Positions 19,212 through 29,633 are shown, numbered from the stretch's first letter. The stretch is 64,000 nucleotides of DNA from Gammaproteobacteria bacterium (GCA_022824305.1 JAJEAD010000076.1:124001-188000), one strand, 5' to 3'. Made by a program: numbers and translations. Notes: generated by a model from the letters alone, not told the origin.

Positions 19212-22200
19212 ATGGACGAGTGCACAAACGAAGAGCACTTCCCCGACGTTGATGTCCGGTCCAAGGCCGGCATCGTCCGAAGCCCGCTTGACGAAATCAA
19301 GGCGATCCAGACCCTCCTGGCAGATGTCTACAAGGACGCCGGCGATGGACGCACGCTGTTTCGAGAGCTGGTCCAGAACGCCGACGATGCAGGTGCGCAA
19401 CGCCTCGGGTTCGTGGTCCTGGAGCGTGGCTGGCCCGATGCACGAAACAGTCTGCTCCATGGTCCTGCTCTTCTCGTGGCGAACGACGGGGCATTCCTCG
19501 ACAAGGACCGTGAGGCATTGCACAAGGCCATCGGCGGATCCAAAGAGGACGAGGTCGGCAAGATCGGAACGTTCGGTATTGGCCTGAAGAGCGTTTTCCA
19601 CATCTGCGAGGCGTTCCTCTACATGGGTGCCGAGAAGTCGGAGTGGCGGGCCGGCGTTTTGAACCCGTGGGCCGGCACCGGAGAGCGTGGAGAATCGGAT
19701 CCCCTTCATCCCGATTGGGCCGTGTTGGAAACGTCAGATGTCGGACGGCTTCGATCCGTGACGATGGAGCTTCTGGGTGAGACGAGCAACGGCCTCCTGC
19801 TGTGGATTCCGTTGCGGCGTCCCGAATATCTGGACCGGGGCGAGGTGGGTCACCCATACGGGCTGGGTAAACGCTGCCCACGGCTGGACGATCTGTGCAC
19901 TTGGTTCGGACGCTCGGAGTCCGCCGCGATGCTGCTGGCGCAGTGCGGGCACCTTCGGACTATCGATGCCGAGCGTGCGCCAGGACCGGAGAGTCTGCGC
20001 GACCGCGTGAGGCTGATGCGCGTGGCCCGGCAGACGGCGGGATGGGTAGGGCGATATGAGGACGACGGTCGATGTTTTCCCGACCGAACGTTTGAGGGCG
20101 AAATCGTCTCCGGCGATCGGAGTTGGTCCGTTACAGGAATCGAGGCTCGGGGCAGTGAACGCTTGCGTCGGCTCCGGTTGCAGTCAGATTGGCCGCAATC
20201 TCAGCGGTGGCGGTACGGTCGCTACTCGCCGGTGCCCAGGAAAGCTCTCGCCCACGCCGCGATCACCGTCTTGCGACCCAGCGACTCGGATATCGACCTG
20301 TTGGGAACACGGCTTCGCTGGGCTGTGTTCCTCCCTCTCGACGACGATCCCGAGCCGAGTTCCGGTGCAATTGTCGAAAGCGTGGGTCCCTCGCCTGCCT
20401 GGGACATCATCCTGCACGGCTACTTCTGGCCGTCTCAGGACCGCAGGTCCATTCCCGGGGTCACGGAGGAAACTGGCAATCCTGCGGGTGATGACGAGAT
20501 GCGCGTTCGTTGGAATCGGGCGCTATGCGAAGAGTTGCTGATTCCTTTGCTGCCATGGACCCTCGTCAACGCGGTTGCCGGAGTCGACGAGCACGCGGCG
20601 CGGAGAATGCTGGGTGCGGTCGTCTGCTCAGCCTTGGTCAAGAACCATTTGGCCCGGGTCCAGCGACGGTATTGGCTGCTGCCAGTCATCACTACCGACG
20701 GAGTTCGATGGAAAGCGTTGGAAACGAGCACGTGTCCCGTACTTTCAATTCCAAACTGGAATCAGGCGCCGGAAGTTCTTCGCAGGCAGTTTGCGGCCTC
20801 CTGCGACGAATGCACGGACGATATCGTATTCATAGACGACAGTGCCCCTCGCCTTGCAGGCGAACTCGACGACTGGACGGAAGGCCGCCTTGAACGCCTG
20901 CTGAACTGCATTCCGGGCGAGACGTTCGGGTCCCCGCAGACTCTCCGGTGGATCGAAACATTTGTCCGTCACGCCCTTGGCCCGGACGTCCATGGCGGGG
21001 ACGCTCGTGCCGCCACGGTGGCTCGGTGGATTGTGGGACGGATTGGCGACGGGGCGCTTGCCCATACGACCCGACGTTCCGCCTCGCGAGAGTCACGCGA
21101 TGAGTTGCGGGAAGCATGGCGGGGTCTGTGCGGGGCGCTGCCGACGGCGTGGCTAGTGGCAACGCCCGTGGGCAGCCAACAGGCGGTCACCGAACTCGCT
21201 GCTGAAGGTGTGTTTGGCGAGGGATTGTTCCCGGTGCCGTTCGGACGCCTTCGAGGCGAGTCGCCACTGGCTCCGCAGCTTGACCAAGGACGATTGGATC
21301 GCGCGCTGTACACCTTGGGACGACGGCTGGAAGCGGGAGGAGAATCGGAGCGACTGCGGCACTCCAGGCTTCTCCTCGCCGAGTGTCTGCTTTCCACTCG
21401 ACACGATAGTCCCCTGGGCGAGCATCTGGTTGAACTGCCTTTGTTGCGAGCAATCAGCTTGCCGGAGAACCAAGAGAAGGCCTGGTCCATCGCCGAACTG
21501 CGCCGCTGCATCGAGAACCGCCGTGTATTCGCGAGTCCGGCTTCGGAGATTTCGGACTACGACGGTACTGACGGAATCCAGCCGGAACGTCCCTCCGATC
21601 CGAAGCTGGCCGTCATGGAACTCGCGAAGGCGCTCGACGAGGCCGTCTGGATGGTGAGCGGTGACGCGGTGTCGTCTGTCGCGGCCGATGTGCCGTCACC
21701 CGCGCCGGAGGCTTTGGCCAGCGCGGTGCTTCGAGCCGAGGCGCTTGCCGAACCCGCATGTCGTAAACCCTTGCTTATGCGGCTAGCGCCAGAAGTCTCA
21801 AATGACACCAATGTACGTTGGGCTGCACGTGTGCTCCTCGCCGGGCGCGCCGCAGGCGTTGTCGGAGAGGATGCCGAACTGTTCCATGACCGCACCGGAA
21901 ATGGTCGAGCACTGCGTATCCTGCTGCGCCTACTCGACCGATCATGGTGCGCCGTTCAAGGTACGTTGGTGGAGTCTCTTCCGCAAGACACCTTTGAGGC
22001 GCTGTTCGTCGGTCCAGCCGATCGTCAAGCACTCCATCGCCTGCTCGGTGACTGCCTGCAGAAATCCGTGGACTGGACCGGGATCGGCGACGGAGAGGCA
22101 GTGAGATTGCTCCTGGACCTGTACGGCGCAACGCACGAGGAACAGGAACGTTGGCGCACAGTGCCGTTACACCGTGGAGATGACCGAGTACGGGGCGCAT

Positions 22201-25200
22201 TCAACCATCGAGCCAGGCGTTCAACGGGAACGACGGAGGAGTTGCGGTTGCCTCCGGAACTCGAAGCGGAGATTCGCCTCCTGGACCCGGATCCCCCGGT
22301 TGCCCATCTCTACCACTCGGTTCCTGAGATGGACCGTGACGGTCTTCTGCAGCTCTTGTTGGAGGACTCGCGCCCGTGGCGATTCGCCGAGCAAGTCGCA
22401 CGCAGTATCCGCCCTCCAGACGAGCCGGTGCTCCTGCCGCAGGACAGCGGATTGCGTTACCTGCTCAGACATCGTCGTTGGCTGCCCCGGCGTGATGGCG
22501 GCGCCCTCGCACCGGATGCGGTGCTCATTGCTCCGAAGGAACTGCTGCATGCCATCGCCGGTCTAGCCGTGGCCGGTGCCTTCGGCGACAAGCGGCTTCC
22601 CGAAGCGGTAGATACAGGGATATGGGAGACGGCGGAGCCGCTGGTTCGAGAACTCCTCGGGCGTCTGAGTCGCGAGCGCCAAGTTCAGCGGATGGTCGAC
22701 GCTTTGGAATCCGATCGAGTCGCGCAGGTCGATCGTGGTGCGTGGCTTGTCATGCCGAATCCCGATCACGTCGACGTTTCCCTGATCGAAGATGCCCTGA
22801 AAACGACCCTTGCCGGTAACCATCCCGGCTGGAGGTTGGTGCATGCAGCCGCCCGGGTTGTCGGGTTCGGCGGCGACCGATCGCCAGATTCTTCGGAACC
22901 TCTTGTGAAGCTGGCGAAGGCGCTCTGTGCCCCAATACCTTCGGATCGTCAGATTGAAATGTTAAGGAGCCTCGGTGAATCCAGGCCGACTAAGGACTCA
23001 CCCGGTGGACGCCTGTTCCGTACATCCTTGAAATGCTTCGCGGAAGCTGACGAGTTTCTCTCGCATGTTCTTCCACGGATTGATCTACCCACCCAAGACG
23101 GCAATTGGCACGCCAGCCGAGATGTCGCGAGAACCGAAACCGGCGTAGCGCGACGGCACCGCCTGCTTCCCGAACTTCGCCCCATACTCCGACTGAGTGG
23201 AATTGATCCGGTCCCCCACGCGAGCAGTGCCGGATGCAGTCCGGCTGGAACTGGATTGGACGTGCTGGAGAAGTACTTCGAGCCTTGGCGTGGTCGAGTC
23301 CAGCATGGCGCCGTGGGGGCGTTTCTCAGCTTGTTGGGCAACGGTTTGAACAATCGGATCGGGAATCTCGCCCAGCGATGGCTGGGCGAAGACGTTGCCA
23401 TCGAACCGATAGGGGGATTGGACCGGCACGCCGTCAGTGTCTGGGTCTCGCCCCAGGTTGCTCGTGGTGACCGAGTCAGTGCGGTGAACGTCCTCGGATC
23501 GAGGGTGGAGATGGAGGCCAAAGCCGACAGCGACACGCTGTTCGCCGTCGATCCCGTTCGACATCCCCCTTCGCAGTACTCAGCGCTGGCGCCGCTTGGC
23601 GCCTTCTGGGAAATCGCTCTGCGAGATGTCGAGCCGCAGAGCCGCTCCCGTTCCGAGCTCACGGAGCTGCTTCGCGGCACCGTCCAGCGATGGGTCACCC
23701 GCTACCTCAAGCTGGACCGCGAGCAGGTGGACGCATGGTGGGCTGGATGGGGCGAGGGGTCGCAAGCGGACTTTGGCCCCGTGCTTGCCTCCATCAAGGC
23801 ACATCTACCACTGACGCTGCAGCAACTCGATGTGAAGGAGAGCGAACCGCTTCGGGATGCGCTCAGGAAGGCCGAGCGGGCGCAAAGAAAACGAGAGCAG
23901 GCACCCTCTGAAGAAGCGCTCAGATTCGAGAGAGAAGCCCTGGACCGCTTGGAGACGCTAATTTGTGAGCCTCGACACCAGGAATTCCTGTGGATGCGGG
24001 TCAATGAGCTGATGCGGCGCTACGGTTATGGACACGACAGCGTGCTGCTGGAGCTCGCGCAGAATGCCGACGATGCGCTTGCAGAGGCCGCTGAGATCGA
24101 GTGTAGACGGCTGCCGGCCAACATCCGCCGCCTCTTGATCCGAGTCCACGAACATGACGGGACGCACACCGTGGATGTCATGCACTGGGGACGTCCGATC
24201 AACGACACCGGAGGCACGGCGTTCCCAGCCGGGCGGGAGCGTCAGTGGGACCAGGACCTCTACTTCATGATGCTCATGAATCTGAGCGGCAAGCCCGGCG
24301 AAGCGCCCGGAGAATCCTCGTCGTCTTCGACCACCGGTCGCTTTGGCCTCGGCTTCAAGTCCGTTCATCTCGTCTCGTCGTCTCCGTCCGTGGTCAGTGG
24401 CTTCATCGCCTTCTCCATTGCCGGGGGATTGCTGCCGCAGGAACAAGCTGTTCCGGACGAAACGGATTCATGGACAATCGAAGGCCGCCGACCGACTCGC
24501 GTCAGGCTGCCGCTGCGTCCGGTCGTCGAAGCGCCGAATCCAGTCGAGCAGCTCTTCCATCGATTTGCCTACGCACGTGTGCTGCTGCCCGTTCTTGCAA
24601 GACAAGTGCGGGAAGTCGTTGTGGAGGGCGGACCGTTTCCCGGGGTTCACGTCTTCGACGGAAAGTCCATCGACGGCGCTCCCGGGTGGTCGGTCGGTGC
24701 TGAAACCGAGCTGCCCAACCATGTCGGACGCTGGCGAATCTTTCGTTTCCGGCCCGCGGACGCAGGGCGGGAAGACATGGGTACCGCTGCGTTGGCCGTC
24801 GGTCTCCGAGGGGGCGTTCCGGCAGCGTTGGGCCCGGACGTGCCGTTCCTCTGGAACGTCACGCCCACGAGCGAGAACTGGGGCTGCGGATACGTCGTCA
24901 ATGGACCCTTCAAGCTCGACCCCGGCCGAACCCATGTGTCGCTCGATGACCATACGACCCTTCGGACGGTCGCCCGCCTCGGTGAAGCGCTAGGAAGGGG
25001 TCTGATTGAGCTTCACAACGTGTTGGCCGATCCAGCGTATGCGTCACATGGCCCACTGGTCATTCGTGACGGCCAGGACTTCCTGTCGTCGCTGTGGAAG
25101 GTTCTCGCCCGTGGCCTGAACAACCCTGATGCACTGCGCCGGAGGTTTCTCCTCGCATTGCATGGGAATGGTCGTGGACTGTCGGCCTGGATGGGCGCCT

Positions 25201-25634
25201 GCTCAGCCGCGCCGACGGGTCTTCCCGCGCCATTCCGGCCAATGCTTCCTCCCCTGACATCGGATGTACGGATTGAAGTCGCGAGCGGCGATTTCGACAA
25301 TCACCTGTGCGCCGTCCTCGCTGAAATCGAAGACGAGGACTTGGCGGCGTTGGTTGGTGACCGCTGCATCATCTCAGCTGAAGTCGAGCAACTCCTCCGT
25401 CCATTGTGCAACCTCGCGGGTACGGAGGGAAACTGCATTGCTCCGACCTCGCTTCGTCCATCCAAGCTGTTTGCGGAGCTAGCTGAAAGGTGGGAACACT
25501 ATTTGACGCCGGAGCGGTTGCACGCGTTGCGACCCATTGACAAAGGTGGGGATTCGAACTTCGACGCGTACGATCCGCAAGGCGTAACTTGGCGCCGCGC
25601 CCTCGAGGCCCGGGCAGCGGATGGAAGTCTCTAG
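19212..25634 (+). CDS. Giant protein with two GHKL (sacsin/Hsp90-like) ATPase modules; ends at an in-frame amber codon
   Basis: 2,140 residues to the TAG at 25632-25634. The first module has the N-box ELVQNADDAG (Glu52, Asn56), LLVANDGAF (ADP-binding Asp) and GTFGIGLKSVFHI near residue 120. A second module near the C-terminus has ELAQNADDAL (Glu1614, Asn1618), a WGRP segment and GRFGLGFKSVHLV near residue 1711. This ELxQNADDA pattern is that of sacsin N-terminal/SIRPT ATPases, relatives of Hsp90. The middle 1,450 residues are not recognisable to me. Start ATG 19212 has GGAGG 16 bases upstream, a long spacing. The same frame stays open and coding-like after the TAG up to 26915, where it overlaps the helicase gene, so the native product was probably 2,567 residues. 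Role in phage or plasmid defence is inferred from partner and setting. Confidence 0.8.
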   Translation: MDECTNEEHFPDVDVRSKAGIVRSPLDEIKAIQTLLADVYKDAGDGRTLFRELVQNADDAGAQRLGFVVLERGWPDARNSLLHGPALLVANDGAFLDKDREALHKAIGGSKEDEVGKIGTFGIGLKSVFHICEAFLYMGAEKSEWRAGVLNPWAGTGERGESDPLHPDWAVLETSDVGRLRSVTMELLGETSNGLLLWIPLRRPEYLDRGEVGHPYGLGKRCPRLDDLCTWFGRSESAAMLLAQCGHLRTIDAERAPGPESLRDRVRLMRVARQTAGWVGRYEDDGRCFPDRTFEGEIVSGDRSWSVTGIEARGSERLRRLRLQSDWPQSQRWRYGRYSPVPRKALAHAAITVLRPSDSDIDLLGTRLRWAVFLPLDDDPEPSSGAIVESVGPSPAWDIILHGYFWPSQDRRSIPGVTEETGNPAGDDEMRVRWNRALCEELLIPLLPWTLVNAVAGVDEHAARRMLGAVVCSALVKNHLARVQRRYWLLPVITTDGVRWKALETSTCPVLSIPNWNQAPEVLRRQFAASCDECTDDIVFIDDSAPRLAGELDDWTEGRLERLLNCIPGETFGSPQTLRWIETFVRHALGPDVHGGDARAATVARWIVGRIGDGALAHTTRRSASRESRDELREAWRGLCGALPTAWLVATPVGSQQAVTELAAEGVFGEGLFPVPFGRLRGESPLAPQLDQGRLDRALYTLGRRLEAGGESERLRHSRLLLAECLLSTRHDSPLGEHLVELPLLRAISLPENQEKAWSIAELRRCIENRRVFASPASEISDYDGTDGIQPERPSDPKLAVMELAKALDEAVWMVSGDAVSSVAADVPSPAPEALASAVLRAEALAEPACRKPLLMRLAPEVSNDTNVRWAARVLLAGRAAGVVGEDAELFHDRTGNGRALRILLRLLDRSWCAVQGTLVESLPQDTFEALFVGPADRQALHRLLGDCLQKSVDWTGIGDGEAVRLLLDLYGATHEEQERWRTVPLHRGDDRVRGAFNHRARRSTGTTEELRLPPELEAEIRLLDPDPPVAHLYHSVPEMDRDGLLQLLLEDSRPWRFAEQVARSIRPPDEPVLLPQDSGLRYLLRHRRWLPRRDGGALAPDAVLIAPKELLHAIAGLAVAGAFGDKRLPEAVDTGIWETAEPLVRELLGRLSRERQVQRMVDALESDRVAQVDRGAWLVMPNPDHVDVSLIEDALKTTLAGNHPGWRLVHAAARVVGFGGDRSPDSSEPLVKLAKALCAPIPSDRQIEMLRSLGESRPTKDSPGGRLFRTSLKCFAEADEFLSHVLPRIDLPTQDGNWHASRDVARTETGVARRHRLLPELRPILRLSGIDPVPHASSAGCSPAGTGLDVLEKYFEPWRGRVQHGAVGAFLSLLGNGLNNRIGNLAQRWLGEDVAIEPIGGLDRHAVSVWVSPQVARGDRVSAVNVLGSRVEMEAKADSDTLFAVDPVRHPPSQYSALAPLGAFWEIALRDVEPQSRSRSELTELLRGTVQRWVTRYLKLDREQVDAWWAGWGEGSQADFGPVLASIKAHLPLTLQQLDVKESEPLRDALRKAERAQRKREQAPSEEALRFEREALDRLETLICEPRHQEFLWMRVNELMRRYGYGHDSVLLELAQNADDALAEAAEIECRRLPANIRRLLIRVHEHDGTHTVDVMHWGRPINDTGGTAFPAGRERQWDQDLYFMMLMNLSGKPGEAPGESSSSSTTGRFGLGFKSVHLVSSSPSVVSGFIAFSIAGGLLPQEQAVPDETDSWTIEGRRPTRVRLPLRPVVEAPNPVEQLFHRFAYARVLLPVLARQVREVVVEGGPFPGVHVFDGKSIDGAPGWSVGAETELPNHVGRWRIFRFRPADAGREDMGTAALAVGLRGGVPAALGPDVPFLWNVTPTSENWGCGYVVNGPFKLDPGRTHVSLDDHTTLRTVARLGEALGRGLIELHNVLADPAYASHGPLVIRDGQDFLSSLWKVLARGLNNPDALRRRFLLALHGNGRGLSAWMGACSAAPTGLPAPFRPMLPPLTSDVRIEVASGDFDNHLCAVLAEIEDEDLAALVGDRCIISAEVEQLLRPLCNLAGTEGNCIAPTSLRPSKLFAELAERWEHYLTPERLHALRPIDKGGDSNFDAYDPQGVTWRRALEARAADGSL

Positions 25635-25781
25635 CCAATACGAAGCCTTCTCCTGCGAGATGCCCCGGACCCGTTCGATCACACCGACGCGGGCGGTAAC
25701 GACGAATTCCTGCGGGCGGCCTTCGCTCCCGACGACCGGATTCTCGATCCGGCGTACATCGAACGCAGCGAAGATTGGCGG

Positions 25782-26915
25782 GTGTTCCGGTGGCTTCGTG
25801 ATCAGCATCGCGTCGACGCCGCAATGATGGCGAAGTGGTGCGCGGACCTTCCCGAGGACCTCCACGCTGCGGCGATCCACTACCTGCTGCACGGCGAGCT
25901 CGGGTCCAGCGTTCTGCAGCGTCTTGAGCCAACCGAAGGGCGACCGCGCTGGCTTCGACAGTACGACGCCGTTTGTCGACTGGTGGAGGACCAGTGCGAG
26001 GAATCTTGGCGTCGCAAATCGTTTCTGGTTGCTCTGTTTCCCGACCGGTTCCATGAACCGGAGTCGCAGCGGAACCGGATCCGACCCGAGCCGGACACAT
26101 TCTTCCAACAGCTACTGGAATGGTGGGACGATGCCGCCGTGCGGAGTGAAGTGCTCGATGGCTTCGAGAGCCGCGCATGGCCAGAGTGGCTGCGGAGAGA
26201 CGGCATTGCGGCCGGCCTGCGAATGGACTCGGCAGATCACTGGCTCGCCCTGCTGGTTCTGGGCGCGTGTCGGAGTCTCGGCCGCGCCCAGGACCGCCAG
26301 CATCGTAGCTTCATCGAACTGGCCCACAGGGAAGGATGGTGGGAGGTGTTCAAGACACCCGATGATGCCAGTGCCTGGATGACGGTACTGCGAGACTGGC
26401 AGGACGGCGCGTGGGCCAAGCTGCCATATCCCAATTGGATGTCGCTGTTTCCAGCAATCTACCAGCTCAGTCGGTATCGGGATGCATATGTTCGTTTGCT
26501 CAAGTCGGCCGGACGGCGTCCCGAAGGCATGTACCAAGTCACTGCCTTGCTCGCACCACGCGTCGACGAAGCGCTTACAGGCACGGGAACACACTTCGAT
26601 GCTCCGCCCGCGCCGCTCAGTATGGGCCTTCACTGGGTGCTTCGGGAACTCGTGCGTCTGGAAATCGTCAGAGGCGAACATCTGTTCCCGGACTGCTGGG
26701 TACCATCGGAGCAGGTTCTTCGTTTGCTCGGAGATCTCGGTCTTGATCGACCGGATGACGCCATGTCCAACTCGCAGAAGGCGCGCACCATCTTCGACTT
26801 CCTGGCATCCGCGTTGGGGACGGAAACCCCAAATCTTCATTGTGCATTCGACATACCGCTTCGGCACGTGGCCTCAGATCCGGGTCTGCGTCATCGGTTC
26901 GGCTTGGAGCAATGA
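25782..26915 (+). CDS. C-terminal continuation of the giant ATPase (after the amber codon)
   Basis: 377 residues if translation starts at GTG 25782, but the coding signal runs back without break to 25635, directly after the TAG: the same frame reads PIRSLLLRDAPDPF, then NDEFLRAAFAPDDRILDPAY before this start. It therefore looks like the last 426 residues of the upstream protein rather than a separate gene. The region is helical, Trp/Arg-rich and has no motif I recognise. Its stop overlaps the helicase start (ATGA at 26912-26915), which would couple translation of the two. Separate expression from 25782 cannot be excluded; no good ribosome binding site precedes it. Confidence 0.6.
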   Translation: MFRWLRDQHRVDAAMMAKWCADLPEDLHAAAIHYLLHGELGSSVLQRLEPTEGRPRWLRQYDAVCRLVEDQCEESWRRKSFLVALFPDRFHEPESQRNRIRPEPDTFFQQLLEWWDDAAVRSEVLDGFESRAWPEWLRRDGIAAGLRMDSADHWLALLVLGACRSLGRAQDRQHRSFIELAHREGWWEVFKTPDDASAWMTVLRDWQDGAWAKLPYPNWMSLFPAIYQLSRYRDAYVRLLKSAGRRPEGMYQVTALLAPRVDEALTGTGTHFDAPPAPLSMGLHWVLRELVRLEIVRGEHLFPDCWVPSEQVLRLLGDLGLDRPDDAMSNSQKARTIFDFLASALGTETPNLHCAFDIPLRHVASDPGLRHRFGLEQ

Positions 26916-29623
26916 TGGCACCTTTCCACACGAATGTGGCGGTGCGGCATCCCCGCTTCGGTACCGGCCAAGTCGTGCTGGATCAGGGCGACAGCGTCGT
27001 CGTCCGCTTCGAACACGGGATAGAGGAATGCCTGGCCGCCGATCTCGAGCTAGTCGAGGGTCTGGCGGAGCGAATGGCCGCCGGGCGACCGGACCCCGCG
27101 CTGCAAGTCGTCACGCGAATCCTCGGTGAGTGCATCCGATCCGTCAACGACGCCTGGGGCGTCTTCTCACGATCCCGCATCGCGTTGCTGCCGCACCAGC
27201 TTTGGGTTTGCAAGCGGGTGCTCGAGTCGTGGCCCACCCGATGGCTGGTCGCGGATGACGTGGGGCTTGGCAAGACCATCGAAGCGGGCCTCATCCTCAC
27301 TCCGCTGCTTTCATCGGGGCGTGTGCGCCGGCTGCTCATTCTGGCGCCCGCCAGTCTGGTCGGACAGTGGCAGGTACGGTTGCGGGAAATGTTCGATATC
27401 CGACTCTCCATCTACGTTCCCGACGCCGATACGGAGGCGTCCGACTTCTGGAATACGCATGACCGGAGCATCGCCTCGGCACATACGCTGCGTCTCGACA
27501 AGGGCAATCGTTGGGAGCGCCTGTTCGACGCCCACCCTTGGGACCTCGTGCTCATCGACGAAGCGCATCACATGAACGTGGATGATCAGGGTCACCGCAC
27601 GCTGTCCTATCAACTCGTGGAACGCCTTCAAGAACGGGGCAAGGTGCAGTCCCTGGTGCTGTTCACCGGTACGCCGCATCGGGGCAAGGACGCGGGGTTC
27701 CTGTCGCTGCTCAAGCTGCTTCGGCCTGAAGACTTCAATCCCGAGCAGCCTCTCGAAGAGCAGGTCGAGAAGCTGCGCACCGTCATGATTCGCAACAACA
27801 AGCAGTCCGTCACAGACATGTCCGGCGAGCCGCTGTTCACTCCGGTGCGATCACGGCGCGAAACCTACGCATACTCGCCGCAAGAGGCGCGATTCTACGA
27901 GCAGCTCACGCAGTTCATCGTGACTGGCAAAGCCTATGCTGCCGGTCTTGTATCCCAGGATCGGCGCACCGTGATCCTGATTCTGATAACGATGCAGAAG
28001 CTGGCGTCGAGCTCCGTGGCGGCAGTGCGGCGGGCCCTTGCTCGACGGCTCGCCCGTCTCCGCCAGGCGGAGACCCGGCTGGACGCAGCACGCGAGGATC
28101 TGGCGCGGCTGCAGGAGCTACGAACTGAGGACGACCCCGCCAATCTTGACGAGGTCAGTCGGCTGGAAGAGCGAGTGGCGGAGAGCCTGCGCGGAGTCGA
28201 TCTCAATCCAGACGAGATCCCGGCCCTTGAGGAATTGCTTGCGGCAGCAAGGGACGTAACCGACGAAACGAAGATCGAGCGTATCCTCACGGTGGTCGAC
28301 GAATCGTTCGCCGACAGGTCGGTGCTCTTCTTCACGGAGTACAAGGCGACTCAGGCTCTGCTCATGAGTGCGTTGCACAAGCGCTACGGCGACGGATGCG
28401 TGACGTTCATCAACGGCGACGGTTTCATCGAGGATGTGCAGGATTCGTCCGGCAACGTCTCGGGCCGGACAGTGGACCGACACCGCGCGGCAGCGCGGTT
28501 TAATCGGGGGGAGGTTCGCTTTCTCGTTTCCACGGAAGCGGCTGGCGAGGGCGTCGACCTTCAGGAGCATTGCAGCGCCCTGATTCATGTAGATCTGCCG
28601 TGGAACCCGATGCGTCTGCACCAGCGCGTCGGGCGGTTGAGCCGCTACGGTCAAACCGACCACGTCGATGTAGTCACGGTGCGGAATCCAGACACGGTGG
28701 AGAGCCGGATTTGGGATCTCCTGGACGAGAAGCTGGCGCGAATCAACTTGGCTTTCCAGGGGGGAATGGACGATCCCGAGGACATTCGCCAGCTCGTGAT
28801 CGGGATGGCATCGCCGGGCGTGTTCACCAAGGTGTTCGCCGATGCCGACCCCACCCTCAGCGGGCAAACGCTCGACAATTGGTTTGATACGGAGACCGCG
28901 ACCTTCGGCGGCGAGGACGCAGTGAACACCGTCCGCAACCTCGTCGGCCATGTCGCGCGCTTCGACTTCGGAGAAGTGGCGGGCCAGATCCCGCGGGTGG
29001 ATCTGCCAGATCTTGTACCGTTCTTCAAAGCGGTCCTCGCTGTTCGGGGCCGGCGGCCCGACCAAGCGGAGGACCTTCGCCTGCGCTTCCGTCCGCCGGA
29101 AGAGTGGAAGGACGACTTTTCGATCGCTGTGGTCGATCGCTACGACCTTCTGTTTGCCCGGGAACCGCAACCAATGGACGGGGAGGATGTCGCTGGCGTC
29201 GGGCTGCGGGTCGTCGACAGAGCGGTTCGGGATGCAGTGGAGCTGAGCGGGGCTTTCGGCGCAATCCGGGGCCTGGACGCGCCGATCTACGCATTCAGTG
29301 TGCGGGACCGCATCACCGGCTCGGATGGCCCCATTCGCGCCGTCGTCGTGGCCGCCCAGCCGGGTAGTGACGGTGCATGGACCCTGGTTCGTGACTGGGA
29401 ACTGATGCTGCGCCTGAACCCGCTGGCCGACAAACCCCGCAGCCCAATGTTCGCGGATGCCCACCCGGTGTACGACGTTGCGAGTCTCATGGCTGAGGCA
29501 CGGCATTATGTCGAGTCGCAGCTCGGGGCACTGGATCTCCCGTTCGCGTTGCCGGCCGTCGAGAGCTTGGCTTGTCTCGTCCCCGGGGAAGCGGCGACGA
29601 AGGGAGCCCGACAAAGCGAGTGA
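26912..29623 (+). CDS. SNF2/RapA-like superfamily 2 helicase
   Basis: 903 residues from ATG 26912, overlapping the previous stop by four bases; ATG 26915 is also possible. An N-terminal beta-rich module (VRHPRFGTGQVV...VVVRFEHG, residues 8-32) resembles the small Tudor/CarD-like domains that often precede such helicases. Motif I is DDVGLGKT (about 114-121), motif II DEAH (about 216-219), motif III LFTGTPHR, motif V STEAAGEGVDLQ, and motif VI HQRVGRLSRYGQ (about 570-581). An insertion of about 100 residues with a predicted coiled coil (RLRQAETRLDAAREDLARLQ) splits the two RecA lobes. The ATPase-helicase pair resembles the two-gene layout of several anti-phage systems, in which such helicases translocate on dsDNA. 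Confidence 0.88.
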   Translation: MMAPFHTNVAVRHPRFGTGQVVLDQGDSVVVRFEHGIEECLAADLELVEGLAERMAAGRPDPALQVVTRILGECIRSVNDAWGVFSRSRIALLPHQLWVCKRVLESWPTRWLVADDVGLGKTIEAGLILTPLLSSGRVRRLLILAPASLVGQWQVRLREMFDIRLSIYVPDADTEASDFWNTHDRSIASAHTLRLDKGNRWERLFDAHPWDLVLIDEAHHMNVDDQGHRTLSYQLVERLQERGKVQSLVLFTGTPHRGKDAGFLSLLKLLRPEDFNPEQPLEEQVEKLRTVMIRNNKQSVTDMSGEPLFTPVRSRRETYAYSPQEARFYEQLTQFIVTGKAYAAGLVSQDRRTVILILITMQKLASSSVAAVRRALARRLARLRQAETRLDAAREDLARLQELRTEDDPANLDEVSRLEERVAESLRGVDLNPDEIPALEELLAAARDVTDETKIERILTVVDESFADRSVLFFTEYKATQALLMSALHKRYGDGCVTFINGDGFIEDVQDSSGNVSGRTVDRHRAAARFNRGEVRFLVSTEAAGEGVDLQEHCSALIHVDLPWNPMRLHQRVGRLSRYGQTDHVDVVTVRNPDTVESRIWDLLDEKLARINLAFQGGMDDPEDIRQLVIGMASPGVFTKVFADADPTLSGQTLDNWFDTETATFGGEDAVNTVRNLVGHVARFDFGEVAGQIPRVDLPDLVPFFKAVLAVRGRRPDQAEDLRLRFRPPEEWKDDFSIAVVDRYDLLFAREPQPMDGEDVAGVGLRVVDRAVRDAVELSGAFGAIRGLDAPIYAFSVRDRITGSDGPIRAVVVAAQPGSDGAWTLVRDWELMLRLNPLADKPRSPMFADAHPVYDVASLMAEARHYVESQLGALDLPFALPAVESLACLVPGEAATKGARQSE

Positions 29624-29633
29624 ACGAGCTTGC

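Noticed and set aside
25621-25827. Short frame starting ATG near the amber codon, as restart for the downstream part
   Set aside because: It is in a different frame from the coding continuation and ends after 68 codons.
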